Positions 62,894 to 64,000 of a DNA stretch of 64,000 nt are shown here, in pieces. This DNA comes from Clostridium ragsdalei P11 (GTDB lineage: Bacteria > Bacillota > Clostridia > Clostridiales > Clostridiaceae): contig NZ_LROS01000055.1 of NCBI RefSeq assembly GCF_001675165.1, positions 1 to 64,000 of the forward strand, given 5' to 3'. The position numbers and the translations under genes were made by a program. The stretch's first letter is position 1. Each line of letters begins with the position of its first letter. The notes beneath the pieces are model-generated. The model made no database searches and was not told where the DNA came from. It saw only the letters and a program-made list of their open reading frames with translations.

Positions 62894-63970
62894 ATGAAAA
62901 TAAGAGATATAAAGATAAAAAGAATATCCGTTCCGCTGAAGACACCATTTAAAACAGCACTCCGTACTGTGGAAAGGGTAGAGGATATTATAGTTGAAAT
63001 ATACACAGATACAGGAAATATTGGCTTTGGAGAAGCCCCGCCTACTGGAGTCATAACAGGAGATACTACTGGATCTATAATAGGAGCCATAGAAGATCAT
63101 ATAAAAAAGTCTATTATAGGCATGGATATGGAAAACTTTGAGACTGTAATACAGAAATTAAATAAGTGTATTGTAAAAAATACTAGTGCAAAAGCTGCAG
63201 TGGACATAGCACTTTATGATTTATACGGTCAGTTATATAAAGCACCATTGTATAAGCTTTTGGGTGGGTTTAGAAAAGAAATAACAACAGATATAACTAT
63301 AAGTGTAAATGAACCTGAAGAAATGGTAAAAGACAGTATAGATGCTATAAAAAGAGGATATAAAACTTTAAAAATAAAGGTAGGTAAAGATTCTAAAAAA
63401 GATCTGGAAAGAATGAAAGCTATAAGACAGGCTATAGGATATGATGTTGACCTTAGGATAGATGCAAATCAAGGATGGAAGCCTAAAGAAGCAGTAAAAG
63501 TATTAAGAGAAATGGAAGATGCAGGGCTTAATATTGAGTTTGTGGAGCAGCCTGTTATAGCACATGATATAGATGGATTAAAGTTTGTTACAGACAACGT
63601 ATCTATACCAGTTTTAGCAGATGAGAGTATATTTTCACCAATGGATGCCCTAAATGTTCTAGAGAGAAGAGCAGCAGATTTAATAAATATAAAACTCATG
63701 AAAACAGGCGGAATATACAATGCATTAAAAATATGTTCTTTAGCAGAAATACATGGAATTGAGTGTATGATAGGGTGCATGTTAGAAGCAAAAGTAAGTG
63801 TAACAGCTGCAGTGCACCTAGCTTGTGCAAAGAGTATCATAACTAAAATCGATTTGGATGGACCTGTTTTATGCAGAGAAGATCCAATAAATGGTGGGGC
63901 AATATTCAATGAAAGCAAAATAACGCTTACAGATAAACCTGGACTTGGAATAGAATCTATCAATTATTAA
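62894..63970 (+). CDS. Dipeptide epimerase, enolase superfamily
   Basis: A 358-residue enolase-superfamily enzyme of the L-Ala-D/L-Glu (muropeptide) epimerase group. The capping domain is followed by the barrel with Lys-x-Lys in TLKIKVGKD, metal ligands Asp in RIDANQGW, Glu in EFVEQPVIAHD and Asp in LADESIF, and the second catalytic Lys in NIKLMKTGG. The DLDGP segment near the end is typical of dipeptide epimerases. It would recycle cell-wall dipeptides. RBS AAGGAGG. Complete within the window. Confidence 0.9.
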   Translation: MKIRDIKIKRISVPLKTPFKTALRTVERVEDIIVEIYTDTGNIGFGEAPPTGVITGDTTGSIIGAIEDHIKKSIIGMDMENFETVIQKLNKCIVKNTSAKAAVDIALYDLYGQLYKAPLYKLLGGFRKEITTDITISVNEPEEMVKDSIDAIKRGYKTLKIKVGKDSKKDLERMKAIRQAIGYDVDLRIDANQGWKPKEAVKVLREMEDAGLNIEFVEQPVIAHDIDGLKFVTDNVSIPVLADESIFSPMDALNVLERRAADLINIKLMKTGGIYNALKICSLAEIHGIECMIGCMLEAKVSVTAAVHLACAKSIITKIDLDGPVLCREDPINGGAIFNESKITLTDKPGLGIESINY

Positions 63971-64000
63971 TAAGTTAAAATGAAGTCCTTAGGCTAAATC

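Noticed and set aside
1-64000. CRISPR arrays, tRNA or rRNA genes, prophage or intact insertion sequences
   Set aside because: No direct-repeat/spacer pattern, no cloverleaf or rRNA signature, and no transposase or integrase ORF was found by reading.

Overview
The window is low-GC, compact, bacterial DNA with AGGAGG-type ribosome binding sites, many TTG/GTG starts, T-box and M-box leaders and typical Gram-positive envelope genes (VanZ, VanY, L,D-transpeptidase, YtaF). It looks like a chromosome segment of an anaerobic Clostridium sensu stricto, possibly from the C. ljungdahlii/carboxidivorans/kluyveri neighbourhood. That placement is an impression from gene content and codon usage, not a search. 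I saw no tRNA, rRNA, CRISPR array or intact transposase.

Layout. 1-5.4 kb: a structured repeat, an smr-marR efflux operon with a perfect operator palindrome, a TipA-like MerR regulator, a chemoreceptor and a membrane-anchored subtilase. 5.5-8.2 kb: a molybdopterin oxidoreductase and a Qnr-length pentapeptide-repeat protein. 8.4-15.7 kb: an arsenic island in two parts, marR-arsM-arsN-like acetyltransferase and arsR-arsC-arsD-arsA-acr3, separated by two convergent C_GCAxxG_C_C proteins. 16-21.2 kb: a divergent redox locus. Leftward run an HdrA-like FeS protein, a ferredoxin, a fusion of a DGC zinc-binding domain to a lipoyl (GcvH-like) carrier, two more DGC proteins and a small protein. Rightward run a class V aminotransferase/cysteine desulfurase, a 4Fe-4S protein and an ArsR. 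An arsR pseudogene lies in the divergent intergenic region. I regard this as the best candidate for an undescribed system.

21.4-28.9 kb: an envelope-stress cluster (VanZ, an M16C protease remnant, a secreted serpin, an ECF sigma factor with a DUF4367 membrane partner, VanY and an L,D-transpeptidase). Three near-identical TGAACC-N16-TSTCTTA promoters here look like the regulon of that sigma factor. 29-38.5 kb: a PAS-GGDEF-HD-GYP protein, a TylF-like methyltransferase, a 228-bp imperfect palindrome, an M29 aminopeptidase with a DeoR regulator, a sugar porter and a class A PBP. 38.6-41.9 kb: YtaF, then an M-box riboswitch leading a shortened PRC/CBS protein and an Nramp-related magnesium transporter. 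42-45.5 kb: an MFS exporter and a PadR-controlled flavoprotein operon.

45.5-52.4 kb: the complete tryptophan operon trpEGDCFBA behind a Trp-specifying T-box in which the antiterminator/terminator module occurs twice after one Stem I. 52.5-64 kb: a GT39 family glycosyltransferase, a PadR/HAAS/CPBP-like operon, an S41 protease, a DUF6033 protein, a second chemoreceptor, DUF4363 and DUF421 membrane proteins, a DUF3870 protein and a dipeptide epimerase at the right edge.
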